Positions 1 to 10,154 of a DNA stretch of 64,000 nt are shown one piece after another. Each line of letters opens with the position of its first letter. Position 1 is the stretch's first letter. A model generated the notes under the pieces. It saw nothing but the letters and a program-made list of their open reading frames with translations, had not been told where the DNA came from and searched no databases. The stretch is from Arma custos (Eukaryota > Arthropoda > Insecta > Hemiptera > Pentatomidae), in assembly GCA_037127475.1 (NCBI GenBank), contig CM073765.1, positions 28,546,986 through 28,610,985 on the forward strand. The letters are read 5' to 3'. The position numbers and the translations under genes were made by a program.

Positions 1-2159
1 GGACATGTTCCCCGGCGAAGTGTAAAAGTCACGTGTTTGCATTTTTCCTCGTTGACTTTGATCCGCCATTGGTTACACCAAATTTCAATGAGTGAAAGGT
101 TCCTTTGGAGGTTCGAGGAAGCCATTTCAGGATCTGGATGAGATGATAGGATGGCTGTGTCGTCTGCGAACGTTGCAAGGAAGGTTTCAGGAGTAGTTGG
201 GATATCAGCGGTGTACAATATGTATAGGATAGGACCCAGGACGCTGCCCTGGGGGACTCCAGCTTGAATTGGGTAAAGATTGGAGTATTCGTTACCACAG
301 CGAACTTGGAAGTAGCGATCAGAGAGGTAGGATCGAAGGACTAGGAATAAGGATTGAGGTAACTGAGTTTTGAGCTTGAACAGCAAACCGGCATGCCATA
401 CCCGGTCGAAAGCTTGTGCTACGTCCAGAAATGCGCCTGTGCAGTACTGTTTGCTTTCAAGAGCAGAGGATATGTGATCGACAACTCGGAGACCCTGCTG
501 GACCGTCGAGTGCCTGGGACGGAATCCAAACTGATGTAAAGGAATATTGGATTCGATTATGGGTAGGATTCGTTTCAGGAGGATCTTTTCAAAAATTTTG
601 GAAAGAATAGGAAGCAGGCTGATGGGTCGGTATGATGAAGTGACATTTGGTGGTTTACCAGGTTTAGGGAATAGAATGATGATGGAGTGTTTCCACAACA
701 ACGGGAAGTGAGTTGTGCGAAGGATAGAGTTGTATAGATAGGTAAGGAAAATAATCGCTTTTTGAGGAAGATGTTGAAGGATCTGGGTGGTTAGAAGGTC
801 ATGTCCAGGAGATTTGCGGACTTTTAATTTTTGTAACAGGAATTTGACCTCAGAGGGGCTTACAGCGTTAGGAGGTAATGATAGTGGAATGGGTGAAGAG
901 AGGAATTCATTAATATTGGAAACGTGCGTAGGGTTGGTTTCAGGATGTGGAATAAATGTATTTGAAAGGTGTTTGGCAAATTCTTCTGCTTTGTCCTCAT
1001 CTGATGCAGCCCAAGAACCGTCTTCACGGCGGAGGGGATGGGAAATAGGGTGGTATTTAAGGATCTTTTTGGTAGCATTCCAAAGGGAGTTGTCAGAAGC
1101 GGATAGTGTGGAAAGATAGGCATTGTAGGTTTCGGATCTATAGATTGTCAGGTTCTTTTTAACTAGTTTGGTGAGGTAGTTATACAGTCTCAGATCGTGA
1201 GGATGCCTAGTTCTTTGCCAAAGGGGTCGGTAACGGCGTTTGGTAAGGATAAGATCCCTAAGATCTTGTGGTAATGGATTTTTCTTGCGGGGTTTGAAGG
1301 AAGGACGAGGTGAAGATGCAGTCCAAACTGCTTGCTGGATCGAATTGGTAAAGGAATCGACTGCATCATCTAACTCTTGGGGTGTTTTTAGGGAAACTCT
1401 GAGGTCAATGGTGTCGGATACAAGCTGATGAAAAAGGTTCCAGTCAACTGGTCCCCTAATAAATGATGGCGGTGGAAGTTTGGGTATTGGGAATACAGAA
1501 AGGGTAAGGATCAAAGGACTGTGATCTGAGGAAAGTTCATCAAGGCGTTCTATGGAATAGTTTAGGGGACCCAAGCCAGCATGGATAAAAAAGTCGAGGA
1601 GATCAGGATTTCTATTTGGATCAGTGGGCCAATATGTAAGAGTGCCGGGAGAAATAAAACTGGAGTTGTGGGAATTAAGTGCAGACAGTAGCATGCGGCC
1701 TCGGGAATTAGTAGTTCTTGATCCCCACTGTTGATGTTTCGCATTAAAGTCTGCACCTAAAAGGAAATGGATCCCTAGGGAATCGAGGAGAGAGCTGAAT
1801 TGGGAATCGGAGATGGATTTATTAGGAGGACAGTACACCGATGCTAATGTGATAGGAAAGGAAAAGGTTTTGATTGAAACAGCTGTAGCCTGAAGGAGAT
1901 CGTTTGAAGGTAGGGGAAATGACTGTTGGGAAAGGGATTGATGGACTATGACAGCAGTACCACCGTGAGCTTTTCCATCAGGATGGTCAGTCCGGTAGGT
2001 TTGGTACTGTGTTATGTTGAGCTGCCGTTTACTGGTAAGTCGAGTTTCTGTAATTAAAGCTACATTAATTTTTTTGTCATACAGTAAAGATGTTAGTTCA
2101 TCAGTGTGGTTTCGAATACCATTCGCATTCCAAAGGAGAATAGATAGGGTGGATATCAT
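1..2159 (-). CDS. Jockey-clade LINE ORF2 (endonuclease + reverse transcriptase), runs off left edge
   Basis: I translated the complement codon by codon from the ATG at 2159 to base 3 and found no stop or frameshift, so about 719 codons are open and the end lies outside the window. The first ~230 residues are an AP-type endonuclease (LLWNANGI, ALITETRL, GGTAVIV, SVYCPPN, GADFNAKH, LSSDHSP). The reverse transcriptase follows: SPGHDLLTT, YRPISLLPIFSKIFEK, FRPRHSTVQQG, GAFLDVAQAFDRVWH, AGVPQGSVLGPILY and the catalytic FADDTA near base 140. ORF2 nicks target DNA and copies the element's RNA there. It starts 93 nt after the gag stop. The open frame suggests a recent copy, although the element is 5'-truncated. 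The C-terminus is not visible. Confidence 0.93.
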   Translation of the reverse strand, partial: MISTLSILLWNANGIRNHTDELTSLLYDKKINVALITETRLTSKRQLNITQYQTYRTDHPDGKAHGGTAVIVHQSLSQQSFPLPSNDLLQATAVSIKTFSFPITLASVYCPPNKSISDSQFSSLLDSLGIHFLLGADFNAKHQQWGSRTTNSRGRMLLSALNSHNSSFISPGTLTYWPTDPNRNPDLLDFFIHAGLGPLNYSIERLDELSSDHSPLILTLSVFPIPKLPPPSFIRGPVDWNLFHQLVSDTIDLRVSLKTPQELDDAVDSFTNSIQQAVWTASSPRPSFKPRKKNPLPQDLRDLILTKRRYRPLWQRTRHPHDLRLYNYLTKLVKKNLTIYRSETYNAYLSTLSASDNSLWNATKKILKYHPISHPLRREDGSWAASDEDKAEEFAKHLSNTFIPHPETNPTHVSNINEFLSSPIPLSLPPNAVSPSEVKFLLQKLKVRKSPGHDLLTTQILQHLPQKAIIFLTYLYNSILRTTHFPLLWKHSIIILFPKPGKPPNVTSSYRPISLLPILSKIFEKILLKRILPIIESNIPLHQFGFRPRHSTVQQGLRVVDHISSALESKQYCTGAFLDVAQAFDRVWHAGLLFKLKTQLPQSLFLVLRSYLSDRYFQVRCGNEYSNLYPIQAGVPQGSVLGPILYILYTADIPTTPETFLATFADDTAILSSHPDPEMASSNLQRNLSLIEIWCNQWRIKVNEEKCKHVTFTLRRGTC

Positions 2160-2252
2160 TTAAGGATGTTGTGGGACAGGAAAGAGATGGGAAACAAGAT
2201 TTGTTAGGAGTGATATTAATGGTGTGACCATTGATTTGAATTCAGAGAGGAA

Positions 2253-3034
2253 TTATGTGAGAAGTGTTGTGAGATCAGTACCATTTGAAGGAGGAGGTAT
2301 ATGTGGGGTAATAGGAATTTTATTCATGGAATATTGTGGTTGCTGGGGCTCGTTTTGTGCTTGTATAGGGTTGATTTGTGGTACAGGGATGTGTTTGGAG
2401 GGTTCGGGTTGCAGCGTGGCCCCGAGACTATTCGGCTGACCACCTGACATTTCGGCATAGGAAACAGTTCCATTTGCAATTTTTGAAGGTTGTCTTCTTG
2501 ACGTTCTCGCTTCGTCGGTGGGCCGACGTGCTGCCAGAACGCGTGATTTTATATTTTTGTAGGTTTGACAACCTTTGTAATTTGCCGGATGTCCTTGAAG
2601 ACATAATGCGCAGACAGCAGGAGTTTCTCGCGGCTTGATACACTCTTCGGTTTTATGCGGTTTTCCGCATTTGACGCACCTGGGAGTGTGGTGACAGTAG
2701 TGTCGGGTGTGCCCGTATGCTTGACAGTTATGACATTGCACAATGTCTTTCTTGGGGTAAGGTTTTTCAACTTGAACTTGGGTATAATATAGTCTGTTTA
2801 CCTCGTAGATTTTTTCAACCCCGGGTGTTGGTTCTAGGTCAACGAAGAAAAGAGGCAGTGGAATTTTGTTGCCTGGCTCAGGGTGCTCAGTATTGTTTTT
2901 GCAGACATTTGTTATTTGTCTGACCTTGAAGCCCATTGCGGTCAGTTCTTCTTCAATGACGTCTGCAGGAGTGGAGGGGTGCAATTTCCTGATCACCACT
3001 CTGATGGCTCTTTCCTCCTTTAGTTGATATGAAC
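2253..3034 (-). CDS. Jockey-clade LINE ORF1 (gag-like nucleic-acid-binding protein), 5'-truncated
   Basis: The open frame has the layout of Jockey ORF1: a region with KLHPSTPADVIEEEL and GFKVRQITNV, then CCHC zinc knuckles (CHNCQAYGHTRHYC, CVKCGKPHKTEEC, CALCLQGHPANYKGC) and a Pro/Gln-rich tail. ORF1 binds the element RNA. No ATG opens the frame. Coding similarity to the second copy (near 25.7-26.1 kb) continues upstream as YQLKEERAIRVV up to about 3034 and then ends abruptly. This is the usual 5' truncation of a LINE insertion. The stop at 2253-2255 precedes ORF2 by 93 nt. Confidence 0.88.
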
Positions 3035-3613
3035 CACTAATACTAGCATTGTTACATGCACAATTTTCTAAGAATGCAAGAAATCAAGGAACTAACATAA
3101 TTGTAAAAATTATGTCGTTTCTGTTTAACTGTTTAGAACTTTTTTTAAAAATACACAAATAACTGTTTTTAAATAAGTTCTTTTAATTGTTATTGAAGTG
3201 GAAAAAGTTGACCGTAAATAATATATAACGAGAAATGTAGAAAACTGTCGGGGTGTGGTTAATATATTACACACACGTGCACACAAATAAGTTATTTGCT
3301 TAATAAAGTAAATAAATAAATTAGTTACAGTTAATTTTATTGACTTGTTACTTCTATTTCTCTTTTATATTTTATTTGTATAATTATTTATAATAATTTA
3401 TTTATCTTTTATAGTTTAATATTTTACGCAAACATTTATAATCAGATTTTTTTAGAAATTCTGTGCTTTTCACCACCACTTTCTACGATCTTTATATCGC
3501 CTTTGGTTTGTTCAGTATTAGTTTAATTAGATTGACGGAAACAGTAACTGCTTCGTCGTTTTCCAAGAACGTTCATTCGGCTTTGCTTCTCTTTGAACTA
3601 GAAAGGAATATTG

Positions 3614-3900
3614 TTTGTTTGTTCATTTAACGTCACTTTATGATGCTATGGCTAATCGGACGATGCTACAGTGGGAGCTCTAAATTTTGCCTATCAAGGT
3701 TTAATTAGGATAGGGATTTTTAACGAGTACCTGACATCGTACAGGCTCGGGACCCCCGTTTAACGTCCCTTTCGAAGGACGGCGTAACTAAAGATTTTTT
3801 TACTCCCTTAAAAAAATCCTAGGGCCACCTGCCGGGCTACGAACCCGCGATCTTGGGTCTAGTAGTTTGTTACGCTAACCACTAGACCACAGGTGACCTT
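3614..3900 (-). mobile_element. tRNA-derived SINE (family 1), full copy with 12-bp target duplication
   Basis: Read on the minus strand, the element opens with a tRNA-like head. It has a pol III A box (TGGTCTAGTGG, complement of 3879-3889) and a B box (GGTTCGTAGCC, complement of 3835-3845). A ~200-bp body and a short GTTTGTTTG-type tail follow. The 12-mer AAAGGAATATTG flanks it at 3602-3613 and 3901-3912, a perfect target-site duplication. Related copies are at 8401-8682 (minus), 19763-19984 (plus, headless) and 24657-24911 (plus). It needs a LINE for mobility; I cannot say which. Confidence 0.88.
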
Positions 3901-4099
3901 AAAGGAATATTGTGTTAGTGCCACTATCAATGTTTTCGTCGAATAGTTAATTTAGATATTTGGATATAAATCTTCTTTCCTCCTCTCTAATATATTTCCC
4001 AGATTCTCCTTCCTTTGACATCCGATCTTTTATGACAGTGTCTCACGGGTTTTTCACAGTGAAACATTATTTGTGTCTTGTTAACTGTTTATATCTATA

Positions 4100-6104
4100 A
4101 TGCCGAAAGTCACGGAAAAGACAAAAGTTCTTGTGCAGAAGTATATACGTGAATTTTCAAGTGAGACTTTTAAGGGGGATGGAGACGTTCTATTCTGTGT
4201 TTGATGTGATAGAGAATGGAGAAGTACATAGGGAAAGCCATACCTCACGAAAGTACCCTCAGGAAATCTCATCTGGATCTCAATATACAATGTGCTATGT
4301 ACTGATGCGTGCGGCACCATGAAAGGGATGCGGAGCGATGAAAATGTGTCATGTCGGGACACATGAAAGGGAATATGTTTGGGACAAAGAACAGACCTTT
4401 TGGGTCCCTTATGGAGTTTTATGGTCCAAGATGGTGGATAAGGAAGGAGAAGGGGGAGAAGAAAACTCTTGAAAAACGAGGCTGAAGAAGGCACTCTGCA
4501 GATAGACACAGAGAAGGTAGGAGGTACTCTTGAGACGAAGGCGGAGCAGGAAGGTACTCGAGAGACGAGGCCGGAGAGAAGAAGGACGGATACCCCGAAA
4601 GAGAAGATCGGCCGAACGAAGCGGACGGAGATGTCAAGGAAGAAGACTGACCTGTAACCCAATCTACCCCTGTCCATTATTTCATTATTTCCTGTAATGT
4701 ATTTTATGGCCATCTTTTTTATATATAGTAAAATCAGATTATACAGATTAAAATCATTAACCTTGTTAAAATTAAATAAATAAACGATCCTCATTGTAAT
4801 TCTGTTGGTGCTTACATACCCCAGATACACTATTTATTTATAAATAATATATTGAAGGTATAATAGATGAGTAAATTGGTAAACACAAGAATAGACCTTT
4901 GGAAAGGAACCCAATTAAGATTAAGGAATATAAATAATAATTTGAGTACTCATCCTAAATGAGACTCTGGCATCCCAAATATCAATATATATATTCAAAA
5001 TATATTTAAGAGTAGAAACATAGCAAATGAAACACTTCATAAAATCAGAGACTTGATAAAAAATGGTCCGATCTGGGTCTCGATGGACGAGACAACAGAT
5101 GTTAAAGGCAGATATGTCGTCAACTTAATCGTCGGAAAACTCTCGGTGGATTCACCATCACAACCTTTTTTGCTGAACTGTGAGGTACTTGAAAAATGTA
5201 ATCATGCTAACATCGTCAGGTATTTTAATGAATATATGTCTCTTCTTTGGCCGAATGGAGTTCAAAATGAAAATGCTTTACTGTTTCTATCAGATGGTGC
5301 TCCTTATATGATAAAAGCAGGATGTGCAATAAAAGTTTTTTATCCTAAACTAAACCATCTGACCTGCCTTGCTCACGCTATCCACCGTGTTGCAGAAACT
5401 GTTAGATATATATTTCCAGATATTGATCAATTGATAGCAACTGTCAAAAAAGTATTTTTAAAGGCTCCAAGTCGTGTGGAGATTTTCAAGACAAGCTACC
5501 CTCATCTTCCACTGCCTCCTCAACCAATCATCACTAGGTGGGGGACGTGGCTAAGTGGAGCTGAGTACTACTGTACAAACTTTAATGAAATTAAAGATAT
5601 TTTGTCTAAATTACCTAACGATTCTACTGCAATAGAAAAAGCCAAAACTTTAATAGATAACCCGACTTTAAAACATGATTTGACTTACATTCTAATGTCA
5701 TATTTTTAGGAGATAAAATTACAGCACTAGAAACATGAAATATGCCATTAGTAGAGAATATTGCTGTAGTTAATAGTGTTATCAAAAAACTGGATGGAGC
5801 ACAAGGGGAAAATGGCAACAAAATGAAGAAGAAATTCATAGATGTTCTGGAGAAAAATCCAGGTTGGAAGCACATGCAGAATATAGCTGAAACTTTGTGC
5901 GGGAAAATGGTAGAATTTGAAGAGGACGATCCTAGAGCTATACTCAGCCCAACAGAAATTGGAGTCTTCAAATATACCTCACTAACATAGGTTGACGTCG
6001 AGCGGTCGTTTAGCCGTTTCAAATCTATTTTGAGGCCAGATAGACGCTCTTTTTTGTTTGAAAACTTACAAAAGTGGTTATTTGCGATTGCAACAGCTTT
6101 TTGA
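4100..6104 (+). pseudogene. hAT-superfamily transposase, CGGBP1-like type, interrupted and frameshifted
   Basis: The N-terminus begins at the ATG at 4100 (MPKVTEKTKVLVQKYI, then DGDVLFC), which resembles the zinc-finger start of CGGBP1-related hAT transposases. It breaks at about 4205. Similarity resumes near 4880 in shifting frames and becomes one open frame at 5053-5709: WVSMDETTD, LFLSDGAPYM, LTCLAHAIHR, PIITRWGTWL. After a stop, another frame (5742-5990) and then VDVERSFSRFKSILRPDRR (stop 6102-6104) give the hAT C-terminal dimerisation region. The acidic residues expected in the core are visible (DETTD, SDGAP). No clear terminal repeats or 8-bp duplication were found. It is a dead transposase. 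Confidence 0.8.
4206..4818 (+). other. insertion inside the hAT transposase, LTR-like 3' end
   Basis: This ~0.6-kb block separates the N-terminal and central parts of the hAT transposase. Its middle is purine-rich (GAAGG/GAGA runs, about 4430-4650). Its right end has AATAAATAAA-type polyadenylation signals and finishes ...GGTGCTTACA. This resembles a solo LTR or the 3' end of a retroelement, but no target duplication was found and the left border is a guess. The 249-codon antisense ORF here has no recognisable features. Confidence 0.35.
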
Positions 6105-6410
6105 ACCAATAGACTAGTGTTTTCTTTTATATTGTACAATGTTCTAAATTAAAACATTTAAAATTTTTTTATAATTTTTTATAATTATTGGTCATTTTTT
6201 ATGAGTTATAAATATTTTTATTTTTTTAAAGAGAAAAGATAGGCCCTCTAAAAAAATTTAAAATTTTTGTTTGTGCTTTTCTTTTTTAGTATGTTCCTCT
6301 TGTGTTTCTAATTACTATATAATCATGTGCTTTAATTTTTGTTTATACTTGTATATATTACGGTTTTCTTATATTTTCTTATGAAGTTTTCGCATATTTT
6401 TTGGGTAATT

Positions 6411-6560
6411 GTGGAGAAAGAGTCTCCCTTCGGTCCACTGCCATTTTCGTGACGTAGGCGATAAACAGCGCCCTCTACATTTCGCTACCGGCACTTCTCA
6501 CTCACCATACAGTGCTTGTATTAGTAGGACCTAGCAGGACAAAGTTTTTTTCCGAAATGA
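6411..6560 (+). repeat. dispersed repeat R1, copy 1 (TGACG-containing)
   Basis: The block starts at GTAATTGTGGAGAAAGAG and ends near AGGACCTAGCAGGAC followed by a T-run. An inverted, clearly homologous copy lies at 47480-47656. Both share GAAAGAGTCTCCCTTCG, a GTGACGT site, a CGATAA(A/C)CAGCG stretch, CTCTACATTTC and GGCACTTCTCACTC. It is GC-richer than its surroundings and does not look like coding DNA. It could be a promoter or UTR of a mobile element; the family is not recognised. Confidence 0.6.
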
Positions 6561-6679
6561 TTTGTATCAGTTGCAGTCTCTTACTCTGATTTTGATGCCA
6601 GTTTCGGCATAGATGAAGTTTTTTACGTTTGGTTTCTACGTGGAGTCATTTCCGAATCTTTTAACTGCCCCTCAGTGCA

Positions 6680-7320
6680 CACCACAATGCAAAGAATATT
6701 TGGACTTAATTTATTACAGGTAATTTCAATAATTGCAGTCGCATGCTTATATACTACCCTCTTAAATTGTTATATGCTACTTGATGTCTATGTGTAATAT
6801 TGCATTCTAATACAGTGTGATTCCTTTCTCATCTACTAATTTCTTTTTTTATATGACTAATGTTTAAATGCAATATTAGTATGCCCAATGTTAAAGTGCA
6901 CATCACAATGCAAAGAATATTTGGACTTAATTCATTACAGGTAATTTCAATAATTGCAGTCGCATGCCTATATACTACTCTCTTAAATTGTTATATACTA
7001 CTTGATGTTTATGTGTTACTAATATTGCATTCTAATACAGTGTGATTCCTTTCTTATCTACTAATTTCTTTTTTTATATGCCGAATGTTTCATTTTGGAA
7101 TTATTCATTCCATGTTCATTTTTAGATGAAATGATTACCGATTCTCTTTTCCATACTTCTTCCATACTACAGGTAATTTCAATAATTGCAGTCACATGCC
7201 TATATACTACTCTCTTAAATTGTTATATGCTACTTAATGTTTATGTGTTACTAATATTGCATTCTAATACAGTGTGATTCCATTCTCATATACTAATTTC
7301 TTTTTTTATATGCCTAATGT
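6680..7320 (+). repeat. three-copy tandem repeat, ~220-230 bp period
   Basis: Three units share ACAGGTAATTTCAATAATTG, then GCATGC(C/T)TATATACTAC, CTCTTAAATTGTTATAT, TTGCATTCTAATACAGTGTG and a T-rich end. The GTAATTTC motif recurs near 6720, 6940 and 7171. In units 1 and 2 the preceding stretch (ATGCAAAGAATATTTGGAC) ends in ACAG|GTAATT, like an exon end with a splice donor. It lies just upstream of the ORC1-like exon at 7441. In unit 3 the exon-like part is replaced by different sequence. Confidence 0.75.
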
Positions 7321-7440
7321 TTGAATTTGGAATATAAGTAAAATAGAAAATAAGTAAAATTGCTGTACCAGCCTATTATGGATTTTACAAATGATTATTT
7401 TTAATGATTTTCTTATTCTTTATTTGCGTTCTTTTTTCAG

Positions 7441-8164
7441 GGTCTTACTCGTCTTGTTTTTCAGCCTTACACATTTCAACAACTCCAGAAAATCGTCTTG
7501 AATAGCATTGGGTTCAGCTCAAACTTTCATGTTGATGCAGTTCAGATAGTAGCAAGGTAAAGTATAATTAATAACCATTTTACCATTTGTACATTTTTAT
7601 ACATTCATTATATCATGTATAATATAATTTATTTATTATAAAAATATATATTATCATAAACAAGAGTGTGTCAGTGTTAATTTGTATATTATTCTTTTAC
7701 TAAGAAAGTAGCTGCTGTTAGTGGAGCTGCTCGAAGAGCATATTGGATATATGTCGTCGCGCAATAGAAATGATATCTTCTGATTCAGAAGTTGTTAAAG
7801 TATCTCACATAGAGAAGGCTCTGGTTGAAATATTTACTAGAACGAGGGTCACGTTTATTAAGTATGTAAGTATGTATTAAAATATGATTTTAGACACACT
7901 TAAAATTTTATTTTTTATTAAATAATTTAGTTAATGCTAAGTAATTTTGTTGCCAGTATTTTAATTAAAATTGTCTTCTTTTTTTTTAATCTTAAAATGT
8001 TATAATGTTATTGATATACTTTCTTTTATATGATTTCAGAAAATGCAGTGTAATTAACCAGTTTTTATTAAGGGCTATGAGAGAGGAATTTCATAGAACT
8101 GGGACTGAAGAAACTACTATTGCCCAAGTTTATTCTCAATTCAGTGTAATTACCACTCTTGAAG
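7441..8164 (+). pseudogene. ORC1: ORC1-like gene fragment, three exons (origin recognition complex subunit 1)
   Basis: Three exon-like blocks match the C-terminal part of ORC1, the ATPase that helps load the replicative helicase. The first, 7441-7556, follows a T-rich acceptor (TTTTTTCAG) and reads GLTRLVFQPYTFQQLQ...DAVQIVAR. The second, about 7703-7861, reads KVAAVSGAARRA, then needs removal of 2 nt near 7741 to continue LDICRRAIEMIS...VSHIEKALVEIF. It ends at a GTATGT donor. The third, 8040-8164, reads CSVINQFLLRAMREEF...QVYSQFSVITTLEG with clean splice sites. The 2-nt insertion breaks the frame. The terminal ORC1 exon and all N-terminal exons were not found. It looks like a partial duplicate, although an assembly error at 7741 is possible. 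Confidence 0.72.
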
Positions 8165-8400
8165 GTATCAATTTAATTATGAGCTATAGTTTTAAGTTTT
8201 GATTTTGAGTTTTTTTGGCATACGTTTTCAGCATTAATATTCTTGTTTTAAAAAAAAAAAGAAGAAATTTAAGTGATACTGGATATAAACAAGTTTTAAA
8301 AATTTACTGACATTTTATTTTATTTATCTATAATAAACTATATTTTATATAGTTTTTAAAGAAATGTTAACCATTTATTGATGCACATAGTAGCCAAATG

Positions 8401-8682
8401 TGTTTTTTTATTTAACGTCACTTTATGGTGCTACAGCTAATCGGACGATGCTACAGTGAGGCTCTAAATTTTGCCTACCCAGGTTTAATTTGGATAGGGA
8501 TTTTTAACGAGTACCTGATATCCTACAGGCTCAGGACCCCTGATAACGTCTATTCAGAAGGACAGCATAACCTAAGATTTTTTACTGCCTTTAAAAATTC
8601 CTAGGGCCACCTGCCGGACTATGAACTCACCATTTTGAGCTTAGTAGGTTTTTATGCTAACCATTAGACCACAGTTGACCCC
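8401..8682 (-). mobile_element. tRNA-derived SINE (family 1), diverged copy
   Basis: This is homologous to the SINE at 3614-3900 and in the same orientation: the tail side reads TTTAACGTCACTTTATGGTGCTACAG, and the tRNA-like head lies at the right end (CTAACCATTAGACCACAGTTGACC). It has more substitutions and small deletions than the other copies, so it is older. No convincing target duplication was found. Confidence 0.82.
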
Positions 8683-8759
8683 AACACTAAATGGAACAGT
8701 CACATGATAATAATAATAAAAGCCATAGTGAACCCAAAGACTCAATGCTGATACCACTA

Positions 8760-9060
8760 ATCACTATTTACAAACTTCTGTCAATCGATTGCTGCCAAAA
8801 CCCAAATTAGTAAGATCACCATTAATGCAATCCAAACATCTAGGCCTTGATCTATCCCTACAATGCTCATTAGTTCGCTCAGTACGTATTACCTTTTCAG
8901 AAATTCAATTGTTACCAAACCCAACAACATTGTTAACCTTCTTGATCTTCATGATGCTATCACTTCAATTACAATTACTTACAGCATTTTGCAAACTCCT
9001 ATATTTTCATATATACGTGATTTTTTTATACCAAATATTCTAAGCAACACCTAATTTTGA
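8760..9060 (+). other. unassigned reading-frame remnant, possibly retroelement-derived
   Basis: Two overlapping open frames of 84 and 63 codons occur here. One reads VNLLDLHDAITSITITYS, which looks protein-like but matches no family I can name with confidence. A frameshift near 8870 would join them. It lies between a SINE and an integrase fragment, so an eroded retroelement is possible. Confidence 0.2.
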
Positions 9061-9648
9061 ATACCTTGAAATGTCGTTTTCATCCTTCAAACTACCATTA
9101 ATCATCCTCCTTCTGGGTTAACTTCATGTTCCGTTTGTTCGAAATCATAATTATCTCTTTACAACTATGCACTCGTATTCTGAATACAACTTATTTGAAG
9201 CCATTGCCCAATAGTTGAAATGTTATTTTTACATTTCAATTTATAAACTTCTATCCAGGTTCATAATGATTGTTTACTGTAAAGAAATATTTGAAACATA
9301 AATTATGTTGAGGATTAGTGAGAATGCTTACAAATTTGATTCTGGTTGACAACAGGAAGTTATGATTTACACAGAAACATTGGGCATTGATTGAATAACC
9401 TTGTCTATAACTCTTTTAAACCTTATATTGTACGGAAGCAATACATCTTTCACTGATTTAAGTGGTAATTTTACTATTTGAGTATCTCTTTACAGGAGTA
9501 CTTACTGTAAATATAGAAATATAAATAAGCATACAAAGAGAGGTTTAAAAAAAAATTTTATTTTATTTTATTTTTTTGTAATGTAAAATCAGAATTCTTT
9601 TGACACTCTAGTAGCCTACTGTGATCGATTAATTTTATTAGCAAAATC

Positions 9649-10154
9649 CACCAAGAGCTTTCCAAAATTCAGATAGACTTTTTCTTTTACAATAAACATA
9701 TTATATTCACAAGCATAGAAACTTTTTCAGAACGTTTATGTGCACAAATTATTAATTCTAAAAACACTATGACGATTTGTCAATCTTTAGAAAAATACTT
9801 TATTCGGATATAGTATAAAGTATTTTTCTAAAAAATGATAATTGTTGACCTTGATAATGTATGTTGAAGAAATTGGTCCGGGTAGAGGTCACTGAATGAA
9901 TTTCTCGTGTAATTTGAGAAATTCACGAGTAATTCTCACGTGTAATTCTCAAATTACTTGAGAAATTCATTCAGTGGCCTCTACCCGGACCAATTTCTTC
10001 AACATATTTTTCTAAAGATTGACAAATCGTCATAGCGTTTTCAGAATTAATAATTTGTGCATATAAACGTTTTGAAAAAGTGTCTATGCTTGTGAATATA
10101 ATATGTTTATTGTAAAAGAAAAAGTCTATCTGAATTTTGGAAAGCTCTTGGTGA
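9649..10154. repeat. 0.5-kb near-palindrome carrying two inverted copies of an integrase fragment
   Basis: The outer arms 9649-9797 and 10004-10154 are inverted copies. So are the inner arms 9861-9906 and 9960-10005 (about 46 bp, one mismatch) and a short centre (GTAATTTGAGAA / TTCTCAAATTAC). About 60 bp in the left arm (9798-9858) have no partner. Both arms encode the same peptide region in opposite senses: KIQIDFFFYNKHIIFTSI, then FS(K/E)RL and MTICQSLEKY. This resembles the first catalytic Asp region of an LTR-retrotransposon integrase. The minus-strand frame 9971-10171 covers the right copy. Confidence 0.75.

Noticed and set aside
4081..4830. 249-codon antisense ORF
   Set aside because: It runs opposite to the hAT relic and across the insertion in it. 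Its composition is Ser/Pro/Phe low-complexity, it has no domain, and it is explained by the purine-rich plus strand.
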